NCBI GenBank assembly: GCA_900764695.1
Contig: CAAFOY010000101.1
Span: 1-32,888, forward strand
DNA from: Lachnospiraceae bacterium
GTDB lineage: Bacteria > Bacillota_A > Clostridia > Lachnospirales > Lachnospiraceae
DNA length: 32,888 nucleotides
Direction: 5' to 3'
The notes under the pieces are model-generated. The model made no database searches. It was not told the origin of the DNA and saw nothing but the letters and a program-made list of their open reading frames with translations. Positions 1 to 7,486 of the stretch are shown here, one piece after another; position 1 is the stretch's first letter; every line of letters starts with the position of its first letter. The position numbers were made by a program, and so were the translations under genes.

Positions 1-394
1 AAAAGGAAGAAAAAGTTCATAAAAAAAGATCTAATAAAAAATAACTTAAAATAAAACAAATTAAAAAACTTTTTTAAGTAAAAATTTATGATGGAAATAA
101 AACATATTTAATTAAGAAAGAAAACGTTCAAAAAAACTTTTGCACTTTTATTAGTGAAAAATTTATTGTGAAAAAATTAACAAAATACTTGATAAGTTTG
201 AAATAAAATGATAATCTATTGAAATATTAATGGGGATTTGAAATAAAGTTTATTTTCTTAAATAAAAATTGTATATAAGTTAAATAAAACAAGTAAAAAT
301 ACGATATAGTTAATTTTGTTAAATGCTGGAAATGATAAACTTTATTAGCCTCAAAATTATTAAAAGAAAAATTGAAAACAGGAGGAAATTTGAA
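1..394. other. AT-rich non-coding leader upstream of hppA
   Basis: No credible gene starts or ends here. The stretch is extremely A+T-rich with many A and T runs. In one frame, bases 3-44 read as a short lysine-rich tail ending in TAA, which could be the last codons of a gene lying to the left, but that cannot be supported from this window. Several TTGATA/TTGAAA and TATATA-like words occur between about 189 and 280, so a promoter for hppA is probably present. None has clearly better spacing than the others, so I do not call one. Confidence 0.5.
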
Positions 395-2422
395 ATGGAG
401 AATTTGGTTTATTTAGCTCCGATAGCAGGTGTTATTGCTTTAATTTTTGCAGCATACAAAGCAGTGGTTATTGGAAAAGCTAAACCTGGAAATGAAAGAA
501 TGGTAGAAATTTCAGACGCCATTGCAGAAGGTGCTAAAGCATTTTTATATTCAGAATATAAGGTTTTAGTTATTTTTGCGGCAGTGCTTTTTATAGTTAT
601 TGGATTTGGAGTTAGCTGGCTTACAGCCGTTTGTTTCTTAGTTGGAGCAGCTTTCTCAACTTTAGCAGGTTATTTTGGAATGACAGTTGCTACTAAGGCA
701 AATGTTAGAACTGCAAATGCAGCTAAGGAAAGTGGTATGAATAAGGCTCTTTCAATTGCATTCTCAGGTGGTGCAGTTATGGGTCTTTGCGTTGTAGGTC
801 TTGGTATTGTTGGACTTAGCGTTATTTTCATTGTGCTTAATGCTACAACAGGAATTACTTCTAATTCAGTTAGTATACTTACAGGATTTAGTTTAGGTGC
901 TTCATCAATTGCTCTTTTTGCAAGAGTTGGTGGTGGTATCTATACAAAGGCAGCAGACGTTGGTGCTGACCTTGTTGGTAAAGTTGAAGCTGGTATTCCT
1001 GAAGATGATCCAAGAAACCCGGCAGTTATCGCTGATAACGTAGGTGACAATGTAGGTGACGTTGCAGGTATGGGTGCTGACTTATTTGAAAGTTATGTTG
1101 GTGCTTTAGTTTCAGCAGTTACATTAGGTATTGTTACAACATTGGGAGATGCTACATCATTTATGACAGCTCTTTTCCCACTTGTTATTGCAGCAATCGG
1201 TATTCTTGCTTCTGTAATCGCAACTTTCTTTGTTAGAGGTAAAGAAGGTTCTGATCCTCAGAAGGCTTTAAATGCAGGCGAATATACAGCTACAGTTTTA
1301 GTTATTATTGCATCAGCAATTTTAAGCAAAGTATTTTTCGGTGGATTCGATGCATTTATCGCAATTATTTCAGGTCTTATCGTTGGTACTATTATTGGTA
1401 AAGTTACAGAAATGTATACTTCAGAAAAATATAAGAGTGTTAAAGAAATCGCTGAAAGCTCTCAGACAGGTTCAGCAACAAATATTATCAGCGGTTTATC
1501 AGTTGGTATGAAATCAACATTTATTCCTATCATCATCGTTGCAATCGGTATTTTAGTTGCTTTCCATTTTGCTGGAATGTATGGTATCGCTCTTGCAGCA
1601 GTTGGTATGCTTTCAACAACAGGTATGACAATCGCAGTTGATGCTTATGGTCCAATTGCTGATAATGCAGGTGGTATTGCAGAAATGTCAGAACTTGATG
1701 AAAGCGTTAGAGATATTACAGATAAATTAGATGCAGTTGGTAACACAACAGCAGCAATTGGTAAAGGTTTTGCCATTGGTTCAGCAGCACTTACAGCTTT
1801 ATCATTATTTGTTTCATTTGCTGAAACAGCAGGCATTACAAAAGAAGGAATTAACATCCTTGATGCTCCTGTAGTTGCAGGTTTATTCATTGGTGGTATG
1901 CTTCCATTTATGTTCTCAGCTTTAACAATGTCTTCAGTTGGTAAGGCAGCAAATAAGATGATTGAAGAAGTTCGTCGTCAGTTCAAAGAAAAACCGGGAA
2001 TCCTTAAAGGAACAGAAAAACCTGACTATAAGACATGTGTTGGTATTTCAACACAGGCAGCTTTACATGAAATGATTATTCCGGGTGTTATGGCAGTAGT
2101 AGCACCATTATTAATCGGATTCTTACTCGGCGTAGAAGCTCTTGGTGGTATGCTTGCAGGTGCACTTGTAAGTGGTGTTATGATGGCTATCTTCATGGCA
2201 AACGCAGGTGGTGCTTGGGATAACGCTAAGAAGTATATCGAAGGTGGTTTCGCAGGCGGAAAAGGAAGCGATGCTCATAAGGCAGCAGTTGTTGGTGATA
2301 CAGTAGGTGATCCGTTCAAGGATACATCAGGACCATCAATCAATATCTTAATCAAATTAATGACAATTGTTTCACTTGTATTTGCAGCAGTAATTGCTCA
2401 GTACGGCGGAATTTTATTCTAA
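395..2422 (+). CDS. hppA: Membrane-bound ion-translocating pyrophosphatase
   Basis: Integral membrane enzyme that hydrolyses pyrophosphate and pumps Na+ and/or H+ out of the cytoplasm. The 675-residue product has the family's usual length and about 16 hydrophobic segments. It carries the signature [11 protein letters not shown] (residues 188-198), the [12 protein letters not shown] metal/PPi segment and the C-terminal [14 protein letters not shown] motif. [10 protein letters not shown] (about 449-458) has Ala where K+-independent enzymes have Lys, so it should be of the K+-dependent class. In MGADLFESY the Glu (about residue 232) sits in the position I associate with Na+-pumping members; the ion choice is inference. 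The start chosen is the ATG at 395, six residues after in-frame codons without a ribosome site, because GGAGG at 381-385 is correctly spaced; an upstream in-frame ATG at 323 lacks one. A strong terminator follows, so the gene is probably monocistronic. Confidence 0.96.
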   Translation: MENLVYLAPIAGVIALIFAAYKAVVIGKAKPGNERMVEISDAIAEGAKAFLYSEYKVLVIFAAVLFIVIGFGVSWLTAVCFLVGAAFSTLAGYFGMTVATKANVRTANAAKESGMNKALSIAFSGGAVMGLCVVGLGIVGLSVIFIVLNATTGITSNSVSILTGFSLGASSIALFARVGGGIYTKAADVGADLVGKVEAGIPEDDPRNPAVIADNVGDNVGDVAGMGADLFESYVGALVSAVTLGIVTTLGDATSFMTALFPLVIAAIGILASVIATFFVRGKEGSDPQKALNAGEYTATVLVIIASAILSKVFFGGFDAFIAIISGLIVGTIIGKVTEMYTSEKYKSVKEIAESSQTGSATNIISGLSVGMKSTFIPIIIVAIGILVAFHFAGMYGIALAAVGMLSTTGMTIAVDAYGPIADNAGGIAEMSELDESVRDITDKLDAVGNTTAAIGKGFAIGSAALTALSLFVSFAETAGITKEGINILDAPVVAGLFIGGMLPFMFSALTMSSVGKAANKMIEEVRRQFKEKPGILKGTEKPDYKTCVGISTQAALHEMIIPGVMAVVAPLLIGFLLGVEALGGMLAGALVSGVMMAIFMANAGGAWDNAKKYIEGGFAGGKGSDAHKAAVVGDTVGDPFKDTSGPSINILIKLMTIVSLVFAAVIAQYGGILF

Positions 2423-2520
2423 AGACAATAAAATTAAAATATGGTTACAAACTATTATTAGTTTTAACAATACATTATTTCCTATAGGGAAAATCTTATA
2501 ACTTTAGTATTACGAAAAAA

Positions 2521-2560
2521 CAGAGGATGCGAGTTTATAACTTCGCATCCTCTGTTTTTT
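2521..2560. terminator. Intrinsic terminator after hppA
   Basis: Perfect 12-bp stem (2521-2532 with 2543-2554) with a 10-nt loop, preceded by six A and followed by six T. The A run on one side and the T run on the other make it a possible bidirectional terminator. It lies about 100 bp after the hppA stop codon. Confidence 0.92.
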
Positions 2561-2719
2561 AGGGCTTAGACATGTGAAACAAAATAAAATATCCATTTCT
2601 CCTAAAAGTTGATACCTAATATATAGAAAATTAAATGGCAGTTTGCACCTTGTAGAAAGTGACACAAATATACTAAACAACATAAATTAGTATAAGTGGA
2701 ATTTAGAAAGAGGTACCGT

Positions 2720-3850
2720 ATGCAGATATATGTTGTGGAACCACTGGATACAGTTGATAGCATTGCAAATAAATTTGGAACACCGGTAGAAGAAATAATA
2801 TTTGCAAATCAGCTTATTTATCCGTATAAATTAGCAGTTGGGCAGGCTCTTTTAGTTGAATTTCGACCAAATCAGTATAGAACAAGAAGAGTAATAAATG
2901 GCTATGCGTATCCTTTTGTAAGTAATTATGTGTTGAGAGTAACTTTGCCGTATTTGTCAGGATTATATATTTTTTCGTATGGATTTACTAAGGAAGGGGA
3001 AGTTGTGTCTCCGGCTTTAGATGACCAGTGGATGATAAATGAAGCCTATGAAAATGATACCAAGCCTGTACTTACGCTTACTCCATTTGATGAAAATGGA
3101 GTATTTAGCAATAATTTGATTACAGCTCTAGTTAATAATGAGCAGGCAATTGAAAACCTGATAGGCAATTTGATTTATTTAATGAATGAAAATGGCTTTG
3201 CAGGGCTTGATATAGATTTTGAATATATTTATAAAGAAGACAGAGATGCCTTCACAAGTTTTGTTGCAGAATGTACAAGACGAATGAATGAGTATGGAAT
3301 TTGGGTGTCAGTGGCACTTGCACCAAAGACGTCATCTGACCAGAAAGGTTTGCTATATGAAGGAAAAGATTATGGTGGACTTGGTGCTGCCGCAAATTCA
3401 GTCCTTTTGATGACATACGAATGGGGTTATACTTATAGTTCACCAATGGCGGTGGCGCCAATTAATAAAGTCAGACAGGTAATTGAATATGCACTTTCAC
3501 AAATTCCTGAGGCAAAAATCGATATGGGAATACCAAACTACGGCTATGATTGGACTTTGCCATATGAAAAAGGTGTGACTAAAGCTAAGACAATTGGAAA
3601 TGTTGAGGCAATTCAACTAGCAATTAATAATGGCGCTACAGTACAATATGATAATGTGGCACAAACTCCATTTTTTAATTACACAATCGGAAATGAAATA
3701 CATGAGGTATGGTTTGAAGATGTAAGGAGCATAAATGCAAAATTAAATTTAATTGATGAATACAATCTTAGGGGGGCAGCTTATTGGCAGATAATGAGAT
3801 TGTTTAGGGCAAACTGGCTGCTTGTTGAAAGTAAGTTTGAGGTAAAATAA
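2720..3850 (+). CDS. LysM - glycosyl hydrolase 18 protein, SleL/YaaH-like spore peptidoglycan N-acetylglucosaminidase
   Basis: Predicted 376-residue glycosidase. Residues 1 to about 47 form one LysM peptidoglycan-binding module (IYVVEPLDTVDSIANKFGT, then the LAVGQALLVEF close). The rest is a GH18 TIM barrel with the catalytic motif GLDIDFEY; D164, D166 and the acid E168 are in place. Proteins of this design (SleL, YaaH) degrade spore cortex fragments during germination and normally carry two LysM modules, so this one is a shorter version. There is no signal peptide, as expected for a coat-associated protein made in the mother cell. The start at 2720 is preferred over the in-frame GTG at 2696 because AAAGAGG (2707-2713) precedes it at good distance and the LysM begins at once. 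I see no convincing sigma-E promoter upstream. The cortex role is inferred from the family. Confidence 0.88.
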   Translation: MQIYVVEPLDTVDSIANKFGTPVEEIIFANQLIYPYKLAVGQALLVEFRPNQYRTRRVINGYAYPFVSNYVLRVTLPYLSGLYIFSYGFTKEGEVVSPALDDQWMINEAYENDTKPVLTLTPFDENGVFSNNLITALVNNEQAIENLIGNLIYLMNENGFAGLDIDFEYIYKEDRDAFTSFVAECTRRMNEYGIWVSVALAPKTSSDQKGLLYEGKDYGGLGAAANSVLLMTYEWGYTYSSPMAVAPINKVRQVIEYALSQIPEAKIDMGIPNYGYDWTLPYEKGVTKAKTIGNVEAIQLAINNGATVQYDNVAQTPFFNYTIGNEIHEVWFEDVRSINAKLNLIDEYNLRGAAYWQIMRLFRANWLLVESKFEVK

Positions 3851-3876
3851 AAACTAAAATAGTAGTCTTTTTTTGT

Positions 3877-3905
3877 TTGCTACAGATATTAATACGTAGT
3901 ATAAT
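3877..3905 (+). promoter_or_regulatory. Candidate sigma-A promoter for the PF06541 gene
   Basis: TTGCTA (3877-3882), a 17-bp spacer and a perfect TATAAT (3900-3905). It lies about 150 bp before the start codon at 4059. A run of seven T at 3868-3874 just upstream may end transcription from the previous gene, though its stem is weak. Confidence 0.55.
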
Positions 3906-4058
3906 CTTTTTTATTAGTGAAAATTATTATGCTCTTAAAAATGAGATTAAGTAATAGGGCAGATGATTCCTTATTTAATGCAGGCAAAAAAATAGTTGTT
4001 TAATATAAGGAATGGTATTTTTTAATAATTAAGCGGAAAGGAAATACAGTTTAAAGAG

Positions 4059-5159
4059 ATGAATGTGTTTATTAATTGTCTGGTATTCTTTTTTATTTAT
4101 GCTTTTCTTGGATGGTGCGTTGAAGTTTCGTTTGTTGCAATTACAAGGGGAAAAGTAGTAAACAGAGGATTTTTGAATGGACCTGTTTGCCCGATTTATG
4201 GAGTTGGGATGGTTGGAATCCTATATGCACTAGAACCACTTAAGGATAATGCAATTGTGTTATTTATAGGTGGTGTGGTAATTTGTTCAGTGCTAGAATT
4301 ATTTACCGGTTGGATTTTGGATAAAATATTCCGTATGAGATGGTGGGATTATTCAGAAAATAGATTTAATATAGGTGGTTATATTTGCCTGGAGTTTAGC
4401 ATAAAGTGGGGTCTTGGAAGTATGATTATGGTTAACATGATTCATCCAATGATTTATGGTGTGGTAAGTAAGATTCCGCTTATGGTAATATATGCTTTGT
4501 TAGTAATATTTGCGATAGCATTTATTATTGATATAATTGTAACTGTTAAGGAAATTGTAGGATTTAAGAAGAGTCTTGGACAGCTTGAAAAAATTGCTGA
4601 CGGCCTTAAAGATATTGGAGATCAGCTTAAAGATGTGGTTGGAAATTCAGCAATTACTGTTTCTGAAAAGACAGAAGAAGGCAAAGAAAAACTTATTGAA
4701 GCAACAGCTGAAAGCCGTGAAAAACTGGCAGAGGCGACAGCAAGTAGTCGTGAAAAGATTGCAGAAGCGACAGCAAGCAGCCGTGAAAAAATCGCAGAAG
4801 CGACAGCAAGCAGCCGTGAGAAGTTGGCGGAGGCAACTGCTGGAAGCAGAGAAAAAATTGCAGAAGCTACGGCAAATGGAAAGGAAAAAATTGCAGAAGC
4901 AACAGCAAGTAGTCGTGAAAAAATTGCAGAAGCAACAGTTAACAGCCGTGAGAAAATTGCGAGTGCATATGAGACAAGCATTGTTGAATTAAAGAAACAG
5001 AAATTAGAAATGGAAGCTAAATATGCAGCTATGCTTCTTAAAGCACAGAAATTAGGAAAAAGACAGGTTAAAGCGTTTCCAAAACTTAGAGTTAGCGGCT
5101 CGACAGTTAGTGTCAGAGAAAGACTTACTGATTTAGGAAACAAGTTTGCTAGGAAATAA
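4059..5159 (+). CDS. PF06541 (ABC_trans_CmpB-like) membrane protein with C-terminal hendecad-repeat coiled-coil tail
   Basis: A 366-residue protein with two parts. Residues 1 to about 170 hold four to five membrane segments and the family hallmarks FLGWCVEV, NRGFLNGPVCPIYGVG and the DYSENRFNIGGYICLEFS region, typical of proteins annotated as putative ABC transporter permease (CmpB-like), whose true function is not established. Residues 208-306 are nine tandem 11-residue units (consensus SREKIAEATAS) encoded by 33-bp near-identical DNA repeats. A basic C-terminal tail follows. The tail is highly charged and helix-forming, like an LEA-type or apolipoprotein-type amphipathic repeat, and should lie in the cytoplasm if the last membrane segment exits inward. 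The gene has its own candidate promoter; argF follows 74 bp later. The ribosome site (AAAGGAAA near 4036) is further from the ATG than usual, so the start is only fairly secure. Confidence 0.85.
   Translation: MNVFINCLVFFFIYAFLGWCVEVSFVAITRGKVVNRGFLNGPVCPIYGVGMVGILYALEPLKDNAIVLFIGGVVICSVLELFTGWILDKIFRMRWWDYSENRFNIGGYICLEFSIKWGLGSMIMVNMIHPMIYGVVSKIPLMVIYALLVIFAIAFIIDIIVTVKEIVGFKKSLGQLEKIADGLKDIGDQLKDVVGNSAITVSEKTEEGKEKLIEATAESREKLAEATASSREKIAEATASSREKIAEATASSREKLAEATAGSREKIAEATANGKEKIAEATASSREKIAEATVNSREKIASAYETSIVELKKQKLEMEAKYAAMLLKAQKLGKRQVKAFPKLRVSGSTVSVRERLTDLGNKFARK
4680..4976 (+). repeat. Nine tandem 33-bp coding repeats (11-residue units)
   Basis: Nine consecutive 33-bp units, in frame within the PF06541 gene. 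Unit pattern is S/G-R/K-E-K-I/L-x-E-A-T-A-x; units 3 and 4 are identical in protein, and the last two degenerate (EATVN, then ASAYET). Units differ mainly at third codon positions, which suggests old duplications under protein-level selection. The repeats make long open shadow frames on both strands that are not genes. Confidence 0.95.
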
Positions 5160-5160
5160 C

Positions 5161-5189
5161 TTGCTGATATTATAAATATTCAATATAAA
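5161..5189 (+). promoter_or_regulatory. Candidate sigma-A promoter for argF
   Basis: TTGCTG (5161-5166), a 17-bp spacer and TATAAA (5184-5189), starting directly after the stop codon of the preceding gene and 45 bp before the argF start. No clear ARG-box palindrome is visible. Confidence 0.45.
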
Positions 5190-5233
5190 AACATAACAAA
5201 AATAATACAAAGACATAACATTAGGAGGAGAAC

Positions 5234-6229
5234 ATGAACATTAAAGGACAGTCATTTTTAAAATTATTGGATTTTACACCAAAACAGATTGGGGAATTTA
5301 TTGATTTGGCAGCGCAGTTAAAGGCAAAAAAGAAAGCCGGAGAGCTCGTTGATGTATTAAAAGGAAAGAATATAGCAATTATATTTGAAAAAACAAGTAC
5401 AAGAACAAGATGCTCTTTTGAAGTTGCAGCTCATGATTTAGGAATGGGAGTTACATATTTAGACCCAACAGGTTCACAGATTGGTAAGAAAGAAAGCATT
5501 AAAGATACTGCAAGAGTATTAGGAAGAATGTTTGACGGTATCGAATATAGAGGATTTGAGCAGGAAATTGTTGAACAGCTGTCAGAGTATGCAGGAGTTC
5601 CTGTATGGAATGGGCTTACAAATGAATTTCATCCAACACAGATTTTAGCAGATTTTCTTACATTAAAAGAAAAATTTGGAAAATTAGAAGGACTTAAATT
5701 TGTATACATGGGCGATGCACGTTATAACATGGGAAATTCGCTCATGGTCGGATGCGCAAAAATGGGAATGCATTTTGTAGCATGTGCTCCAAAAAAATAT
5801 TGGCCGGCACAGGAACTTATTGATGAATGTCAGGCAGTTGCTAAAGAAACAGGAGCAACTTTAGAATTTATTGAAGACCCTATGGTTGCAACTAAGGATG
5901 CAAATGCAATCTATACTGATGTATGGGTTTCAATGGGCGAACCTGATGAAGTATGGGAAGAACGTATCAATGACTTACTTCCATACAGAGTGACAATGGA
6001 TTTAATTAACAATGCTGATAAGGATGTTGTATTTATGCATTGTCTCCCTGCATTCCATGATTTAGACACAAAGATTGGCAAGCAGATTTATGAAAAATTT
6101 GGACTTACGGAAATGGAAGTTACAGATGAAGTATTTGAATCAAAACATTCAGTAGTATTTGATGAAGCTGAAAACAGAATGCATACAATAAAGGCTGTAA
6201 TGGCTGCTACACTTGGTGCAGAATTTTAG
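5234..6229 (+). CDS. argF: Ornithine carbamoyltransferase
   Basis: Cytoplasmic enzyme that joins carbamoyl phosphate and ornithine to give citrulline, in arginine synthesis or, run backwards, in the arginine deiminase route. The 331-residue product has the carbamoyl-phosphate site STRTR (55-59), NEFHPTQ, the SMG loop (VSMGEP) and the ornithine-side HCLP motif (269-272). All are intact. The C-terminal segment from EVTDEVFES to [11 protein letters not shown] closely follows the classical OTCase sequence, which argues against putrescine or N-acetylornithine variants. No other arginine gene is adjacent, so context does not tell the anabolic enzyme (ArgF) from the catabolic one (ArcB). AGGAGG at 5223-5228 fixes the start. 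A hairpin follows the gene. Confidence 0.93.
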   Translation: MNIKGQSFLKLLDFTPKQIGEFIDLAAQLKAKKKAGELVDVLKGKNIAIIFEKTSTRTRCSFEVAAHDLGMGVTYLDPTGSQIGKKESIKDTARVLGRMFDGIEYRGFEQEIVEQLSEYAGVPVWNGLTNEFHPTQILADFLTLKEKFGKLEGLKFVYMGDARYNMGNSLMVGCAKMGMHFVACAPKKYWPAQELIDECQAVAKETGATLEFIEDPMVATKDANAIYTDVWVSMGEPDEVWEERINDLLPYRVTMDLINNADKDVVFMHCLPAFHDLDTKIGKQIYEKFGLTEMEVTDEVFESKHSVVFDEAENRMHTIKAVMAATLGAEF

Positions 6230-6283
6230 TAAGAATGTGCCTGAAAAAATATAAAAATTTAACAGCACAATTATGGCAAATGT

Positions 6284-6318
6284 AACAACTCGAGTGGGAT
6301 AACCTGCTCGAGTTGTTT
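6284..6318 (+). terminator. Probable intrinsic terminator after argF
   Basis: Perfect 11-bp stem (6284-6294 with 6307-6317) with a 12-nt loop. The 3' arm ends in TTGTTT but the following T tract is short, so termination may be moderate. It separates argF from sbcD, whose start lies 23 bp after it. Confidence 0.7.
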
Positions 6319-6340
6319 ATCAATAGGAATGGAGAAGTGA

Positions 6341-7486
6341 ATGAGATTTTTACATCTTGCGGATTTGCATATTGGGAAAAGAGTAAATGGATTTTCCATG
6401 ATAGAGGATCAAAAATTTGTTTTTGAACAGGTTTATAATGTAATAGAAAATGAAAAGATAGATGGAATTATTATGGCGGGGGATATTTACGATAAGCCGG
6501 TTCCGTCTGCGGAGGCAGTTAAGTTATTTGACGAAATGTTGACAAGACTCGTGTCTATCAATTTGCCGATTTTTGTAATAAGCGGAAATCATGACAGTGC
6601 TGAGAGAATAGGATTTGGTTCAGATATACTGTCTGCGGCAAAGGTTTATATGTCGAGAGTGTATAATGGCAATTTGCAAAAAATAGAATTAGAAGATGAC
6701 TATGGCAAAATAAATGTTTATTTATTGCCATTCATAAAGCCGGCAACGGTAAAAAATATTTATAAAGAGGCTGAAATTAAAGACTATGATGACGCATTAG
6801 AGTGCGTTCTAAGTCAGGAAAAAATTGATGAAACAAAGAGAAATGTGATTGTGTCACACCAGTTTGTTACAGGTGCGATGAGAAGCGAATCAGAAGAAGT
6901 TTCAGTTGGCGGACTTGATAATGTTAGCGTTGAAAATTATGAAGCATTTGATTATGTTGCGTTAGGACACATTCATAGAGCTCAGCAAATGGGCAGGGAA
7001 AGTGCACGTTATGCAGGAACATTGCTTAAGTATTCATTCTCAGAAGAAAAACATAATAAGTCAATGACGATTGTTGATTTAAAAGAAAAAGGAAATATAG
7101 AAATTAAAGAAATTCCCGTAAAGCCGTTACATGATTTAAAGACAATTAAAGGAAAGTTCAGCAAAATAACAAGTGAAGAGTTTTACAAAGAATTAAAAAA
7201 AGAAGACTATTACAGAGCAGTGCTTACAGATGAAGATGATATTTTGAATGCAATAGGAAAATTAAAAAGCATTTATCCAAATCTGATGAGCATGGAATAT
7301 GACAATACGCGAACACGTTCATATTCTGTTGTTGATAATGTTGAAACAGGAGAGACTAAATCTCCATTGGATTATTTTGAGGAATTTTTTGAAAAACAGA
7401 ATGGACGGAAAATGTCAGAAAAGCAAAGGAATTACCTGTTGGAAATTTTAGGAGAAGCAAGGGAGGAAAGCCATGAGACCAATTAA
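6341..7486 (+). CDS. sbcD: Nuclease SbcCD subunit D (Mre11-type)
   Basis: Metallophosphoesterase nuclease subunit that, with SbcC, opens and trims hairpins and protein-blocked DNA ends. The 381-residue product has the full set of metal-binding motifs in order: FLHLADLHIGK near the N-terminus, GDIYDKP, SGNHDSAERIGF, SHQFV and GHIHRAQ. The C-terminal part is the capping domain plus an SbcC-contacting tail. The gene overlaps sbcC by 14 bp, consistent with translational coupling and equal production of the two subunits. GGAGAAG at 6331-6337 is the ribosome site. Confidence 0.95.
   Translation: MRFLHLADLHIGKRVNGFSMIEDQKFVFEQVYNVIENEKIDGIIMAGDIYDKPVPSAEAVKLFDEMLTRLVSINLPIFVISGNHDSAERIGFGSDILSAAKVYMSRVYNGNLQKIELEDDYGKINVYLLPFIKPATVKNIYKEAEIKDYDDALECVLSQEKIDETKRNVIVSHQFVTGAMRSESEEVSVGGLDNVSVENYEAFDYVALGHIHRAQQMGRESARYAGTLLKYSFSEEKHNKSMTIVDLKEKGNIEIKEIPVKPLHDLKTIKGKFSKITSEEFYKELKKEDYYRAVLTDEDDILNAIGKLKSIYPNLMSMEYDNTRTRSYSVVDNVETGETKSPLDYFEEFFEKQNGRKMSEKQRNYLLEILGEAREESHETN

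Noticed and set aside
3..44. Lysine-rich open frame ending at TAA, possibly the end of an upstream gene
   Set aside because: Only 13 codons are visible in very A-rich sequence, so chance explains it equally well.
4680..4976. CRISPR-like regular repeats
   Set aside because: The 33-bp units are contiguous with no spacers and keep one reading frame, so they are protein repeats.
4576..5143. Long open frames on both strands inside the 33-bp repeat region
   Set aside because: They are shadows of the repeated coding sequence; their products are Gln/Lys-rich or Ser/Ala/Phe-rich repeats without ribosome sites, and the real frame encodes a continuous membrane protein.
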